From Saccoglossus kowalevskii (taxonomy: Eukaryota > Hemichordata > Enteropneusta > Harrimaniidae): DNA of 30,845 bases. Location: assembly GCF_000003605.2 (NCBI RefSeq), contig NW_003125891.1, forward strand, positions 76,748-107,592. Direction: 5' to 3'. The position numbers were made by a program, and so were the translations under genes. The notes beneath the pieces are model-generated. The model made no database searches. It was not told the origin of the DNA and saw nothing but the letters and a program-made list of their open reading frames with translations. Shown here one piece after another: positions 1-10,632 of this stretch (position 1 is the first letter of the stretch; every line of letters starts with the position of its first letter).

Positions 1-106
1 ATCACGACCTACCTCCGAATAAATTACACAAACAGGTTAAACGTTTGTTGCACATTTATTGTTTTCAATCAAATATTATGTTGACACATTATACTGCTAC
101 ACTTGA
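1..106 (-). repeat. 3' end of the left Crypton-type unit
   Basis: This stretch is the reverse complement of about 10378-10475 beyond the stop codon of the right copy. Similarity runs to base 1, where the GTCGTGAT of the right copy's terminal hairpin begins. The window therefore cuts the left unit inside its 3' terminal palindrome, and its continuation lies outside. Confidence 0.7.
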
Positions 107-1793
107 TCAGATATTTCCGGTAATAGTAAACACGTGATTGTTGTAAACAATTCTAGCTTCAGCGTCTTGGGTGTTTAGTTTATGGATTTCAATATCCGCA
201 GGAGATGACGTGTCGGAAAATTCATCAAGGTCGACGTTTACTTGTTTGGAGGTTGTAGCAGCTGCGGTATCATTCAACATATCGCTCACTTTCTTCTCCT
301 GGTTCTGTGTTGTACGTTTATAACTGCAAACACCTGTAGATTAAAAAACAACATTGTCAAGATAATTTAAACTTAATTAAGTTTTTCATGTGATCATGCA
401 TTCATTTAAAATTCTTTGAAAAATCAACAAGTAAAAACGTGCTTTGCTACTTTCTTTAGTTAAGTTAGTTTACAGTGATAGCAATATACTAATAAAGTTC
501 AAGTTTGGTTAGCTTCTACTGAGCAGTGTCCTGTTCGTTGCATTATGAGTTGCTCATCAACACAATGCTCATAAAGACTGGTCGCGTGCGTAGCTGTGGC
601 ATGTAGACTATGGTTTGCTAAGTTTCCAACGATTCCAGCAGATCGGAATAAATCTGGCACTACGAGTTGAATAGAATTGTGACCCATTGGCTGCTTAGTA
701 AACCATATCTTGTCGGATTCTTCGTATTTACGTCGGGGTTACAGGTATAATGCTTTTTTGTTTTCCCTCGGGTAGGCAGAGTGATGTGTACTTCTTGTAC
801 ATTCTAATATGGCATTGTTGGGGGTTTTCAGCATTTGCATAATGCATTGCCTCCTTTCGATGCTTCAGACCACCTTGGTTGCTTTTCGACACGTCTTCCA
901 AATACTTCAAATAAGGCGTTTCACACGGTGACTCGTGTAATGTGATTTGGGGTGGGTCAAAACGTAGAGCTCGATGTTCCATTCCGCTTCTGAAGGCAAA
1001 GTGTTTAATTTAGAAATACCACAGTGCGAACAAGAACCCGGGGAGAATAGTCTCCCAGCAGCTTCATTTTCAACAGTAACGCAGTTTGGTTTTTGGTAAT
1101 TACCTCAGCTTGTTTTGTTTTTGATTCCAACCCCAAACTGGACAATCTTTTCATTTCTGAATCGAGTACTTGACGAAAACCTTGGAATTCTTTATCACTT
1201 AGAACATTTAGAGGCGTTTGCAGCTCAGAACAACGGTAGCTTTGCAAACCCATAATTAAAGATAACAATGTTTTTGAAGGATAACAATTTCCATCCACTT
1301 TGCGCACCTCTAGAAAGAATTTACTTAACCAATAAGCCAAGTCCACGACGGGCATTGCTTTGATAGAGTTGTTAATTCCAGTCGGGTGTTATTTCGTACC
1401 ATCGCCCATTCATTAAAAGTACGCAGAGCTCACATGTTCCGTCGCCTTGTGTTTTAGGCATTGAATCCTTAGCGACGGCCCGTACAGCAGAATCAGATAC
1501 CGGGTCGCAAAACTTTCTACTCTGGATTTCCTGCAATATGATAAAACAAGTTTGCTTTTTTAATACAGGAATTAGACAAACCAGTAAATTGTAGTCATTG
1601 CAGTGATAAAATACTTACTTGTGGAACAGTACCCGGTTCAATATCGACATTTATCAAACCCGAGCTGATTCAAATATTCAGCTGCCTGCGTTGCTTCTAT
1701 TAGGTCATCGTCGTAAACGTCCGATCGAGAAAGTGGGATATGCTTCCATCTCTCCACGATGCACGTCAATGAGAACTGGGGAAAGTTGGCCAT
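107..1793 (-). pseudogene. Crypton-type tyrosine recombinase (DUF3504) pseudogene, left copy
   Basis: Read on the minus strand, three exons can be followed: 1793-1619 (start MANFPQF), 1530 to about 513, and 333-107. The middle exon carries family-typical text: YWLSKFFLEVRK, the QAEVITK stretch, KYLEDVSK, KQPMGHNS, NHSLHATA and DEQLIMQRTGH. The last exon holds the SYKR tyrosine motif and ends in GNI-stop. This order matches the DUF3504/Crypton recombinase family that also gave rise to animal ZMYM and KCTD1-like proteins. The gene is dead: exon 1 has 15 extra bases plus a one-base frameshift, the middle exon has several frame breaks and stops, the HxxR box reads HSLH, and the donor before the tyrosine exon reads CT where GT is expected. 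The right copy (8771-10377) is its inverted twin. Family assignment comes from recognised motifs, not a search. Confidence 0.75.
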
Positions 1794-1918
1794 GTGCGAT
1801 TTTGCATTTATAAGCCTTCGGCGTCGGTCGATATTATAGATATCACCTCAGTAGTCATGCGATATCTCACACATTAAGTTATTAATATTATATTATATTA
1901 TAGACAAGCATTCAAGCT
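1794..1918 (-). repeat. 5' boundary of the left Crypton-type unit
   Basis: On the minus strand the block starts at about 1875 with GTGTGAGATATCGCATGAC, the same words found at about 8377 on the plus strand, and the flanks differ outside it. The left copy contains only one arm of the palindrome seen at 8383-8479. It then passes straight to TATAAATGCAAAATC before the start codon, so about 310 bases present in the right copy are absent here. An AT-rich repeat lies at about 1888-1905. Confidence 0.55.
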
Positions 1919-3440
1919 CAGAGTGACCCACTTGTTTTTCGCCGAACACTAGCCTATGGAGTATTATTTTCTTCTGTCAACCAGACTGTAACGTTGACTC
2001 TCAATCAAAACTAACAGTGTAGTGTGTACACATTTGACGTAGTGTGGGCATGACATTTGTCACAAAGACCATATTCAACGCCACGTATAAAACTATTTAA
2101 GACATATTTATGATCTGTGCCATATTAATTGTAAGTGTCTCCATAGTCTTAAATAGAAATAATATAGTACTCAAAATCCTACAAAACAAAAACAGTGAGA
2201 TATAATGTCCAGAGCAAATGAAATGTATAGTATTTCTTCATTAGAAAAATGTGAAAAATATCGGGGGAACTCGAAACTGTCGCAATAATAATCACTGTCG
2301 CACTAGAAACTGTCCTTATAGCATCAATAGCTGACATTATCAATAATTGTGCACCCTATTTCATATTTCATAGATGGTTTATCATTATTATAAATTATTT
2401 ACTATTTCAATAAGGCTGGTCAATTATTTTTCAAAAACGAATAATGTCATTACTACCTAAAAGAACACATAAAGTCAGATAATTAATGTTATACAGTTTA
2501 ATTCAAGGTATGTCGAATATTAATTTGCAGATTTTGGTTAAAATGGTGTTAGTTTACGGATTTTTTTTCAAAAATCTAACTCACGTTTAGAAATTTTCAA
2601 ACACACGGACTTCATGACAAGAAGTTCAACACTTTAGATTCACAACAAAAGACAACCTAAAGTATTTAGTTCACTTGTCACACACAACACTGTGTACACA
2701 CCACAGTAAAGTTGTTCCTTATGATCATATTTAGAATAAATCTACATGTTGAAAGTATACTAACCACTCAATGAACAAATTCATGCAAGCCAAGAAAAGA
2801 TATATTCAACTTACCCGACGAAGTTTCACGAATGTAATCTTGTGGACCAGACTGAATTCCGGTGTACTTACCCAGACAAGCGACTATGTGAACGACCATA
2901 GAACAACAAAGACATACCCCCTATCGTACTGATAATTTACTATTTACACTATGTTATAGAAAGGTTCACTTCCCAGTAACCCGCCTGTCTCCAAACAATA
3001 GCCTCTATAAATACTGATGCTGACTAAAGCTCTATTGATGATCACATGACTAAGCTTACATAGTCTTGTTCCTCATGGCCGCTAACGTAGACAAAGCTCT
3101 TTTGATTGTTGTGCTCACTTGTGTTGCTTATATTATCAAACTGTATTCAATGATATATAATGCTATATTCGACTGAATAGTGCCAGCGTGGATATTGCAC
3201 CCTGAGGGAGTGAGCACATCAGTGAAAACAGCCACTATATAAATTTGTGTTTTGAAATTCGGGTATATCGTGGATTTGCTGTCATTTTTTTTATTTGGCA
3301 CATATACAATATAGAATACAAATCAATCACAATTCAACTTACAATCAGATCCAAGATTACCAAATGGCCCACTTTTTTTAAAAGTGTAATAGATGATTTA
3401 GGGTAATATGAGTGAGTCTAGATGTCATATCACAAGTATG
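1919..3440 (-). repeat. P450 upstream block, inverted copy
   Basis: On the minus strand this is collinear with 17580-19185 on the plus strand. Shared landmarks are the words around GCGGCCATGAGGAACAAG (near 3075), the GTCTGGGTAAG stretch (near 2870), a GGGTAAGTTGAATAT splice-donor-like site (near 2814), the CAACATGTAGATTTATTCTA box (near 2745), TGTGTACACAGTGTTGTGTGTGAC (near 2690) and the CAGTTTCGAG box (near 2275). Because the same block precedes the intact P450, it is probably an ancestral promoter and first-exon region. Here it leads into the Crypton-type pseudogene instead of a P450. Confidence 0.75.
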
Positions 3441-3998
3441 TTGAATAAATCGGATATCCCTTGACATGCATTTGAAGCTCTACATTCTAAAAGCCACTAC
3501 AATCGCTGTTCCCATGTATAGCATAAGACCTGGTTCTTCTCAAAGCAAGCAACACGAAAAATATAAATATTTGAAATGTGATTATTACACTTTTGCTGTT
3601 TTATACAGTAGGAAATATTTGCCTGAAGTAAAGCTGCTCAAAAAGATGTAAATAAGAAGTTCAAGTACAGATTCCATAGGTAGCCATGTATCAAAAGAAA
3701 ATTTGGAGACAGAAAGAGGACTATCGGTTCTTACTAGGAACCGAAGGCTCTATGATCATCCTTTTTATGGATGTTTGATCTGTGCAAAGACCATTTAATG
3801 GTTTAATAACCATTTTTCTTATCTGGGTTTTGTGAACATCAACATAAAATAAACCTCACGTACACTTAAAAACTAGGATTACACTATAAAATGGTGTGTG
3901 AAATGGCTTATTGTATTACCACCAAATTCGTCCATTCGGAATAAAAGGTCTATTAAACAATTAAAACATATGTAGAAATTACTTAATACAACAAATGT
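3441..3998. repeat. Duplicated non-coding segment, then unassigned sequence
   Basis: About 3441-3650 is the inverted counterpart of about 15530-15742. Both contain a shared stretch running from the AAGGGATAT region through a conserved CTACATTCT and GCCACTRCAATCG. A reading frame starting MHLK can be followed in both, but the frames diverge and break, so it is treated as non-coding. From 3660 to 3998 no gene, RNA or element was recognised. Confidence 0.5.
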
Positions 3999-4042
3999 AT
4001 GTAGTCACAGCCTATGATCCGCATTGTTTATTGACTAAACTT
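3999..4042 (+). pseudogene. Remnant of the 3' end of the unknown membrane-protein gene
   Basis: Only the last codons survive. The plus strand reads SHSL-stop, matching the SHSL-stop of the terminal exon at 27063-27278 (16 of about 17 bases agree around AGTCACAGYCTATGAT). The following bases to 4042 match 14393-14421 in inverse orientation. It sits downstream of the dead minus-strand P450 and faces it, the same arrangement as at the intact locus. Confidence 0.45.
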
Positions 4043-4090
4043 AAGCTGATAAGTTGATGTCATTTACTATTGCTACACAATTCAGTAGGG

Positions 4091-4298
4091 CTGTAAAAGG
4101 GTTAATTATTCACTGGGTTTTAATCTTGCTTATTTCGCTGACTGGAAAATGCGCTAAATTAAAACCCAGTGAATATGTACAATTTAGCATAGAACACATT
4201 TACCTAAATGATAAAACCGTAAATTTAAGACCCACTGAATATGCTTGAAATGGTAAATCAGTGAAATTTAAACCCAGTGAAAATTAATCATTTTACAG
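4091..4298. mobile_element. 208-bp MITE-like foldback element
   Basis: The ends are imperfect terminal inverted repeats of about 34 bases, at 4091-4124 and 4264-4298. Both begin CTGTAAAA and share TTAATT, then CACTGGGTTT. Inside, two more copies of the ACCCASTGAATATG motif occur in direct order, so the element is made largely of one motif repeated in both orientations. It has no coding capacity. It has no visible counterpart at the matching place in the right arm (after about 13090), which supports insertion. No clear target-site duplication was found. Confidence 0.6.
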
Positions 4299-4499
4299 TA
4301 TATTGATATGGATGCAAGCATCATGTGACTTCTGATCATGCAGGTACAATATAATCTTTCTGATGCACAATCAAATGGTTTCTTCAGGAAACACAAATCA
4401 CACAAAAAAATACTTTTACCCTCCCCCACCATGATATATTATGTATTGTTTTTCATTAATTTAAATATTAATATTTTGTATTTAAGACTGTCGCTATTT
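4299..4499 (-). repeat. P450 3'-flank segment shared with the right arm
   Basis: On the minus strand this matches about 12700-13090: the words AATAGYGACAG, AATACAAAATATTAAT, TTTCCTGAAGAAA and CCTGCATGATCAGAA occur in the same order and spacing. It marks the 3' boundary of the LINE inserted at 4500-7190. No coding sequence is seen. Confidence 0.65.
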
Positions 4500-7190
4500 T
4501 TTACCTGACTTCTAGGTATTTAATTATATTTTCCCATTTGTTAACAAATATTTCGTGTTTGTTATATTATTCTGTGATTGATTTTTCTAGGTTAAAGGGT
4601 TGTTTTACTCTTTCAATGAATAAGTTTAAGTTTGGTTAAGAATTATTAAATCTCGCAATATATAATTCGTATTTCCCAAGTAGAATTAAGTGCTTCCACA
4701 GGGCTTGAAAGTTACTTTTGCCACCAAAATTAAAGATTACCTCTATTATAACGTCTGTTATACTGAAACCCGCGCATTTTTTCGTTGATTGTTATCTGTT
4801 TAATTTGTTTCCAGTTTTCCTGCCATTCAACATCATCTGTATATTGTTTACTAGCAAACGTGCTTAATGCAGTGGCCTTTTCAAATTTTGAATTTGATAA
4901 AACATTGTAGTAGTCATTACATTTGAATTTGCTATATTGCTTATAGTTTTCTCAAATAGGTCTCGTCTCCTTTGGCGACATACGCCGTTTTAATGCAGGT
5001 TTAAATTCTGTAGGAATTGCGGACGTTAAACCATAACATATAATAAAATCTTACTTGATATTGAATTTAGTCTGGAACTGATTGAATGACAAAACCTCCC
5101 CATTCTTATCAGTCAAATCACTTACGTACTTCACCCCGTGGTCAAACCAATTGCGGTAAAATATCGATTTTCCATCAATAAGTACGTAATTATTGTTCCA
5201 TATTATATGCATCCCTGACTTATGTTCGGCAATCTTTTGTGATTTTTGCAACTCTGACCAGTGACTAAGAATTTCACGGTAAAAAATAGGTATCTTGACT
5301 GAGAGCGAGTCAATCGAATAATTACAATTCATAAGCAAGGCCAACCCTCCCAATTTATTAAAATAATGGTCTGGAAAATTAGGCCATGATGACTGTAATT
5401 CTAATATTCTGTTTATCCACGTTAATTCGAATGCTTTATTCATTAGTTCAAGATCTAAACAGTTAACGCCACCTTGAGAAAAGTGCCCAAGCATGGTATT
5501 GTTCTTAATATGTTGTTTTTTTTCTATTCCACAGAAAATTAAATAGATATGCGCCTGCTTCCTTAATATCATTAACTGGTACGGGTATACTATTCATAAT
5601 GTAAATTAACTGTGAGGCTCCAAAGCATTTGCCCAGTAATGCTTTGCCTTGTAGGATTAAATCCCTTGATTTCCATATCTGAAGTTTATCTTTCATTTTT
5701 TTAATTTTTGTCCAAAAATTTAAGTTTTTCATTTTCGTATTTATCGTGACCTACATACACTCCAAGTACGCCAACGGGACCCAAAGACGGCGATAAGCCC
5801 CGTGGAAGCACCCATCCCCCATTCTGATCGCATACTAGAATTAGTTCTGTCTTCTCTAAATTTAAAGTCAAACCGGACTGATTACTAAAATCAGATAAGA
5901 TGTTTAGGGAAATCTGAATGGATGAGCTGTCTTTAAGTATGAATGTCGTATCGTCTGCATAAGCAGATATTTTTCGCTAGTATCCAGAGGGTAATGTAAT
6001 ACCCCTAATACGTTCATTATTTCTAATATGAATTAAAAGTAGTTCTATCGAAACAACAAATAGAGCAGTGGACAACCTCAAACCACCCAGTACTGGCACC
6101 TTTGTTCAAAACGCAACATTGAATGTTTGTATAGAATGTTTGTACCCATTTTATTAATGAAGCCCGAAATTAAATGCGTCTAAGGCTTTATACATAAATG
6201 ACCATTCCAATGAATTGAATGCTTTAGTATAGTGTAGAAATAATAGTGCACCTTGGTTACCAGTTTCTTCGCACCATTCGATAATGTCACAAATTAGACA
6301 AATATTATCTGTAATACGTCTGCCTTTTTTAAAGGCTGACTGATCTTAATGGATAATAATAGGTAATACTTTCTTTAGTCTTGCTGCTATACAGCGGCTT
6401 GCAAGCTTATAATCTATATTTAGTAGGGAGATTGGTCTCCAGTTATGTATATGAAGTGGGTCTTTTTCAGGCTTTGGCAATAAAGTAATCACTGCTTGTC
6501 TTTGTGTTGCAGAGAGAGAGAGAGAGAGAGACATTGTTGTAAGTATAATTTATGCACGCAAGAAGACAATCACTGATATTTTTCCAAAATCGCAAATAGA
6601 ATTCGGGCGGAATTCCATCACAGCCGGGGGTTTTATTCGTAGGACTACTCTTAAGAGCTTCAAATAACTCGTCTTTAGTAATTTCTCCTTCGCAGATATT
6701 TGATTGCTCATGATTGAGCCTTGGAATATGAGCAGTTTCAAGGAAGCTATAACTATTCTCATTAATTTCCAAATTTCGTTTGGAATATAAATTCTCGTAA
6801 AATCTTGCAAGGTGTACAATGTTTCTTACCAATACCAATTTACCCGTGACCGAATAATAGACCCCTGTATTTGTTGCGCAATCAACTTTTCCAGTTCATT
6901 TTTCACTTGCTCATATTGCAGCAAAATGCTTTAATCAAGGGTTTCATCAATACGCTCTTCGAGTTGTTGTAATTTTTTATTTAAGTTGTTCTCGTTGTTA
7001 CGCAGATTCCTTTGCTTGTTTTTACTATAGATAATGGTTTTCTCTCTGATTTTGAATTTTAAATATTCGAATGTTTGTTGAGCATTGTAACTCAAAATGT
7101 GACACTCTCTGTACTGAGCATCAATTTGCGCGTTATAAATTTCACCGTTTAAAAGGCTATTATTAAACTTCCAAAATCCGGGGCAATCCG
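4500..7190 (-). mobile_element. 5'-truncated L1/Tx1-like LINE, inactive
   Basis: The minus strand encodes a broken ORF2. From its 5' side it shows a GFWKFNNSLL stretch and a charged coiled-coil-like linker (about 7170-6960), PGCDGIPPEFY (about 6630), LPKPEKDPLHIHNWRPISLL (about 6470-6420), RRITDNI (about 6315), FLHYTKAFN (about 6230), YADD (about 5955), and the C-terminal region to a stop near 4503. The endonuclease domain is absent. Frameshifts and stops interrupt the frame, the first catalytic Asp of the RT (normally FxD) is His at about 6232-6234, and an (AG)n tract breaks the frame at 6511. The matching segment of the right arm lacks the whole element, so both edges are defined by comparison. 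A short A-run follows the stop codon at the 3' end. Confidence 0.85.
6511..6531. repeat. (AG)n microsatellite inside the LINE reverse transcriptase
   Basis: Ten AG units lie inside the RT coding region, between the CINYTYNN stretch and the QRQAVITLL stretch. They cause or accompany the frame change between those two segments. Such a tract is expected to vary in length between individuals. Confidence 0.9.
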
Positions 7191-7344
7191 TGGTTCAGAC
7201 TAGGCTAGCTCTGCTATCTTCTGTTCCCCTTTACTCATCTTTCTTTATGTTCCTCGTATATTCAAATACGTGGAGCATTATTCATTATGGGTAAATAAAT
7301 AATTATTATAAAGTAGAGATACACACCTATCTGCTAATAACGAT
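7191..7344 (-). repeat. P450 3'-flank segment shared with the right arm
   Basis: On the minus strand this matches about 12525-12690 over some 160 bases, beginning GTTATTAGCAGAT and ending TCTGAACCAYGG. It abuts the dead P450 directly, whereas at the right copy about 600 bases of 3' UTR-like sequence lie between. A deletion therefore removed the 3' UTR here. The LINE starts where the similarity stops. Confidence 0.7.
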
Positions 7345-7938
7345 AAATGGTTTTGGGTAATAAATGTCAAGCCGAGATTGCCCTCGCGGGAAGGTTTTTC
7401 AACTCCTGGCAATCAAAAAATACTTCATACGACCAAGTACTAAAAATATATGGATCTTCAAACATCTTCTCATTATAGTCAATTGCCCAATGATTTGGTA
7501 TAATTATGGTGTTTGTGGGAATATCATGGCCCCCAGCCGAGGTTTCACGAGCAGTGCAATGAAACACACTCGGGGGCAAAGGGCTGTGCATGCGTAAAGC
7601 TTGGTAAATAGCTGCTTCAACATACGGCAGGTTTTGCCGGTCACTGTAGACTGGGAGTCAGTCACGACCAATAATCTCATCCAGTTCTTGATGGATCTTT
7701 GATCCATTTATACCATATACCAACAGAGAGTTTGTGTAAACAGGCGTACAATACAATGTAACTTACCATAACATTTACTTAATTTGGTTAATGATAAATG
7801 TGGACTTGACCCAACTTCCAGGATATTACCAATCAATGGCCAGCCCTTTGGCCTATTTGGTAATAGTGATTGAGACGACTTTTTCCACAGTAACCCAATA
7901 CAGATTATTACCATAGCTGTCAGTGTAAAAGTGATCAT
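7345..7938 (-). pseudogene. Cytochrome P450 pseudogene 1 (exon 1 joined to part of exon 5)
   Basis: Exon 1 (7938-7767) is complete: start codon, membrane anchor, [11 protein letters not shown] and an intact GTAAGT donor, and it is very similar to exon 1 of the intact gene. Only about 65 bases of intron follow. At about 7700 the sequence then enters the middle of the last exon at the KIHQELDE region. That part continues through [17 protein letters not shown] and FEDPY. It then jumps over the PxRF region and the whole heme-binding Cys loop, to fragments of GRMKYFLI and GVEKPSREG, before ending near 7345. Exons 2-4 are missing. A one-base shift lies near the PVYSD counterpart. Without a heme-ligand cysteine it cannot make an active P450. 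A good splice acceptor (TTTTACAG, ending at 7959) lies 20 bases before the start codon. Confidence 0.9.
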
Positions 7939-8382
7939 GGCTGTGATCTGCAGATGATCTGTAAAATAGAAATGAATTCATTACAATTAAGTATCGATCA
8001 GTATTTAACAATTTAAATTGGATTAGTTGGTGTTTTCAATCAAGGTTCGTGGGCACTTGGAAGTGATTTTTTTGTGCTTTTTCTTACCCAGACAGTCTTG
8101 GCTAGATAGATGCATTTCGGAGCATTTTCAATGCTGGAACATACTGAAAAATCGATTTTAAACTATTGGGAACTGAGGCACGCGTATTTAATTGACATTC
8201 CTGAAAGTTTGTTTACATTGCTTTTTGACTGACAAGTCACTGTTGATGTTATATGCAAATGAGTTACTGGTCTCAGTTACGGTGTGAAATAGTGTATCAA
8301 ATAGTGCGGAAAGTCGTTTCAGGATTGAAGTCAATCCATTAACTTGTACATGGTCAAATCGGTAAGTAAAAGATATGTGTGA
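7939..8382 (-). other. Upstream region of P450 pseudogene 1
   Basis: Near the pseudogene this resembles the region just before the start codon of the intact gene (about 19950-19983). On the minus strand about 8075-8110 carries a GTCTGGGTAAG word also found in the other upstream blocks, perhaps all that is left of the promoter. The rest has no recognised feature. The inversion junction between the minus-strand P450 unit and the plus-strand Crypton-type unit must lie here. Confidence 0.35.
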
Positions 8383-8479
8383 GATATCGCATGACTACCG
8401 AGACAGTATCCATAATATCGATCGACGCCGAAAGCTGAGGTCGATATTATGGATATCGTCGAGGTAGGAATGCGATACC
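8383..8479. repeat. Long imperfect palindrome at the 5' edge of the right Crypton-type unit
   Basis: Arms 8383-8421 and about 8441-8479 pair at 32 of 39 positions, including an unbroken 15-bp block around ATCCATAATATCGA. The loop is GC-richer than its surroundings. The left Crypton-type copy carries only one arm. Similar words (CGAGAC and ATAATATCG) recur near 10555-10577 at the 3' side of the unit, so these may be the structured ends of a transposable unit. Confidence 0.75.
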
Positions 8480-8770
8480 AAACATACACAACGAGAGGAT
8501 GTCCCTCTGTTATAGAGAAATAACCCTTAGAACCTAATAGAACCGTTCAAAACCTTTTGTAATGAAGCAAGTGGGCGATATCAGCACTGAGTTTTAAAAT
8601 GGTATAGTCCCCTATTGATACACAGATTTTGTGGAATTCGTCATTCTCACCTGGATGCATATTAGTTTTATACAACCAATCAAGCCACGGACATTTGGTA
8701 TTCACATATTGAAGTTGTTTGATTGGCCACATAATATCGGCTGAATGTGCGTATAAATGCAAAATCACAC
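8480..8770. other. Segment present only in the right Crypton-type copy
   Basis: About 290 bases between the palindrome and the recombinase start codon have no counterpart in the left copy, where the palindrome arm is followed directly by TATAAATGCAAAATC. An open frame on the minus strand crosses it, but it runs into the antisense of the recombinase exon and is taken as a shadow. No family was recognised. Confidence 0.35.
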
Positions 8771-10377
8771 ATGGCCAACTTTCCCCAGTTCTCATTGACG
8801 TGCATCGTGGAGAGATGGAAGCATATCCTACTTTCCGACGATGACCTAATAGAAGCAACGCAGGCGGCTGAATATTTGAATCAGCTCGGGTTTGATAATG
8901 TCGATATTGAACCGGGTACTGTTCCACAAGTAAGTATTTTCTCACTTCAATGACTACAATTTACTGGTTAATCATATTCTTGTATTAAAAAAAAAGCAAA
9001 CTTGACTTTACATGCAACTTGTTTTATCATATTGCAGGGAACCCAGAGTGAACGGTTTTGCGAACCAGTGTCGGATTCTGCTGTACGGGCCGTCACTAAG
9101 AATTCAATACCAAAAAACACAAGGCGACATGTGGGCTCTGTGTACTTTTAATGAATGGGCGATGGTACGACTGGAATTAACGACTGATGGAAATTTATGA
9201 CTGTATCGAAGTAATGCCCGTTATTTGGTTAAGTAAATTCGTTCTAGACGTGCGCAAAGTGGATGGAAATTGTTATCCTCCAAAAACATTGTTATCTTTG
9301 ATCATGGGTTTGCAAAGCTACCGTTGTTCTGAGCTGCAAATGCCTCTAAATGTTCTAAATGATAAAGAATTCCAGGGTTTTCGTCAAGTGCTCGATTCAG
9401 AAATGAAAAGATTGTCCAGTTCGGGTTGGGATCAAAAACAAAACAAGCTGAGGTAATTACTAAAAACTAAACCCCGTTACTGTAGAAAATGAAGCTGCTA
9501 TGAGACTATTCGCCCCGGGTTCTTGTTCGCACTATGGTATTTCTACACGTTGCCATCATTAGCAGAATGGAACATCGAGCTTCTACATTTTGACCCACCC
9601 AAATCACTTTACAGGAGTGACCAGGTGAAACGGCTTATTTGAGTAAGACCAAAGGCGGTAATGCATTATGCAAATGCTGAAAACCCCCCAACAATGCCAT
9701 ACAAGAAGTACACATCACTCTGCCCACCCGAGGTTAAACAAAGCATTCTACCTGAAACCCCGACGCAAATACGAAGAATTTGACAAGATATGGTTTACTA
9801 AGCAGCCGATGGGTCACAATTATATTCAACTCGTGGTGCCAGATTTATTCCGATCTGCTGGAATCGTTGGAAGCTTTACAAACCATAGTCTACATGCTAC
9901 AGCTACGCACGCGACCAGTCTTTGAGCATATGGTGTTGATGAGCAATTCATAATGGAACGAACAGGACACCGCTGAGTAGAAGCTAACCAAACTTGAACT
10001 TTATTAGTATATTGCTATCACTGTAAACTAACTTAACGAAAGAAAGTAGCAAAGCACGTTTTTACTGGTTGATTGAATTTTAAATGAACGCATGATCACA
10101 TGAAAAACTTAATTAAATTTAAATTATCTTGACAATGTTTTTTTAATCAACAGGTGTTCGCAGTTATAAATGCATAACACAGAACCAGAAGTAAGTAAGC
10201 GATATTTTGAATGGTACCGAAGCTGCTACAACCTCCAAGCAAGTAAATGTCGACCTTGATGAATTTTCCGACACGTCATCTCCTGCGGATATTGAAATCC
10301 ATAAACTAAACACCCAAGAAGCTGGTGCTAGAATTGTTTACAACAATCACGTGTTTACTATTACCGGAAATATCTGA
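8771..10377 (+). pseudogene. Crypton-type tyrosine recombinase (DUF3504) pseudogene, right copy
   Basis: Three exons are visible. Exon 1 (8771-8929) is intact: 53 codons, MANFPQ to GTVPQ, followed by GTAAGT. Exon 2 runs from 9038 to about 9983 after a TTGCAG acceptor and begins GTQSERFCEPVSDSAVRAV, then IPKNTRR, FNEWAMVR, WLSKFVLDVRK and SDKxEFxGFR-type text, KQPMGHN, NHSLHATA and ERTGH. Exon 3 (10154-10377) holds the SYK tyrosine region and ends in GNI-stop. Frameshifts and stops scatter through exon 2 and a stop interrupts exon 3. HxxR reads HSLH, and the expected donor at 9984 reads CT, both exactly as in the left copy. It is a dead recombinase or a dead domesticated derivative. The spliced structure is unlike most short DNA elements but is found in animal members of this family. 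Confidence 0.75.
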
Positions 10378-10464
10378 TCAATTATAGCAGTATAATGTGT
10401 CAACATAATATTTGATTGAAAACAATGAAGGTTTAACCTGTTTGTGTAATTTATTCGGAGGTAG

Positions 10465-10632
10465 GTTGTGATATCATCCCTCGGCTTCGCCACGGGATGT
10501 TATCACGACCGTACCATCGGAGTGTCATTTCGAGGCATGATATAGGAAATGACACGAGACGAAGGTCTATAATATCGCCAACTCCCTTCAAATATCGCTT
10601 GAGTTGGAGGTTGTTATTCAAAAAACAACCTC
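10465..10632. repeat. Three successive hairpins at the 3' end of the right Crypton-type unit
   Basis: Hairpin 1 has arms 10465-10480 and 10494-10509 (14 of 16 pairs, with GTGATATCATCCC as the core). Hairpin 2 has arms 10522-10531 and 10546-10555 (GTGTCATTTC, perfect over 10). Hairpin 3 has arms 10607-10615 and 10624-10632 (GAGGTTGTT, perfect over 9). The left copy ends at window base 1 inside the counterpart of hairpin 1. Dense palindromes here and at 8383-8479 bracket the recombinase pseudogene. Confidence 0.7.

Noticed and set aside
3466-3651. Open frame starting MHLK, similar in translation to one at 15721-15500 on the other strand
   Set aside because: The similarity follows the DNA duplication. 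The frames separate after about 40 codons, so selection on protein is not shown.
8547-8945. 132-codon open frame on the minus strand
   Set aside because: Its first half is the antisense of recombinase exon 1 and the rest has no known relatives.
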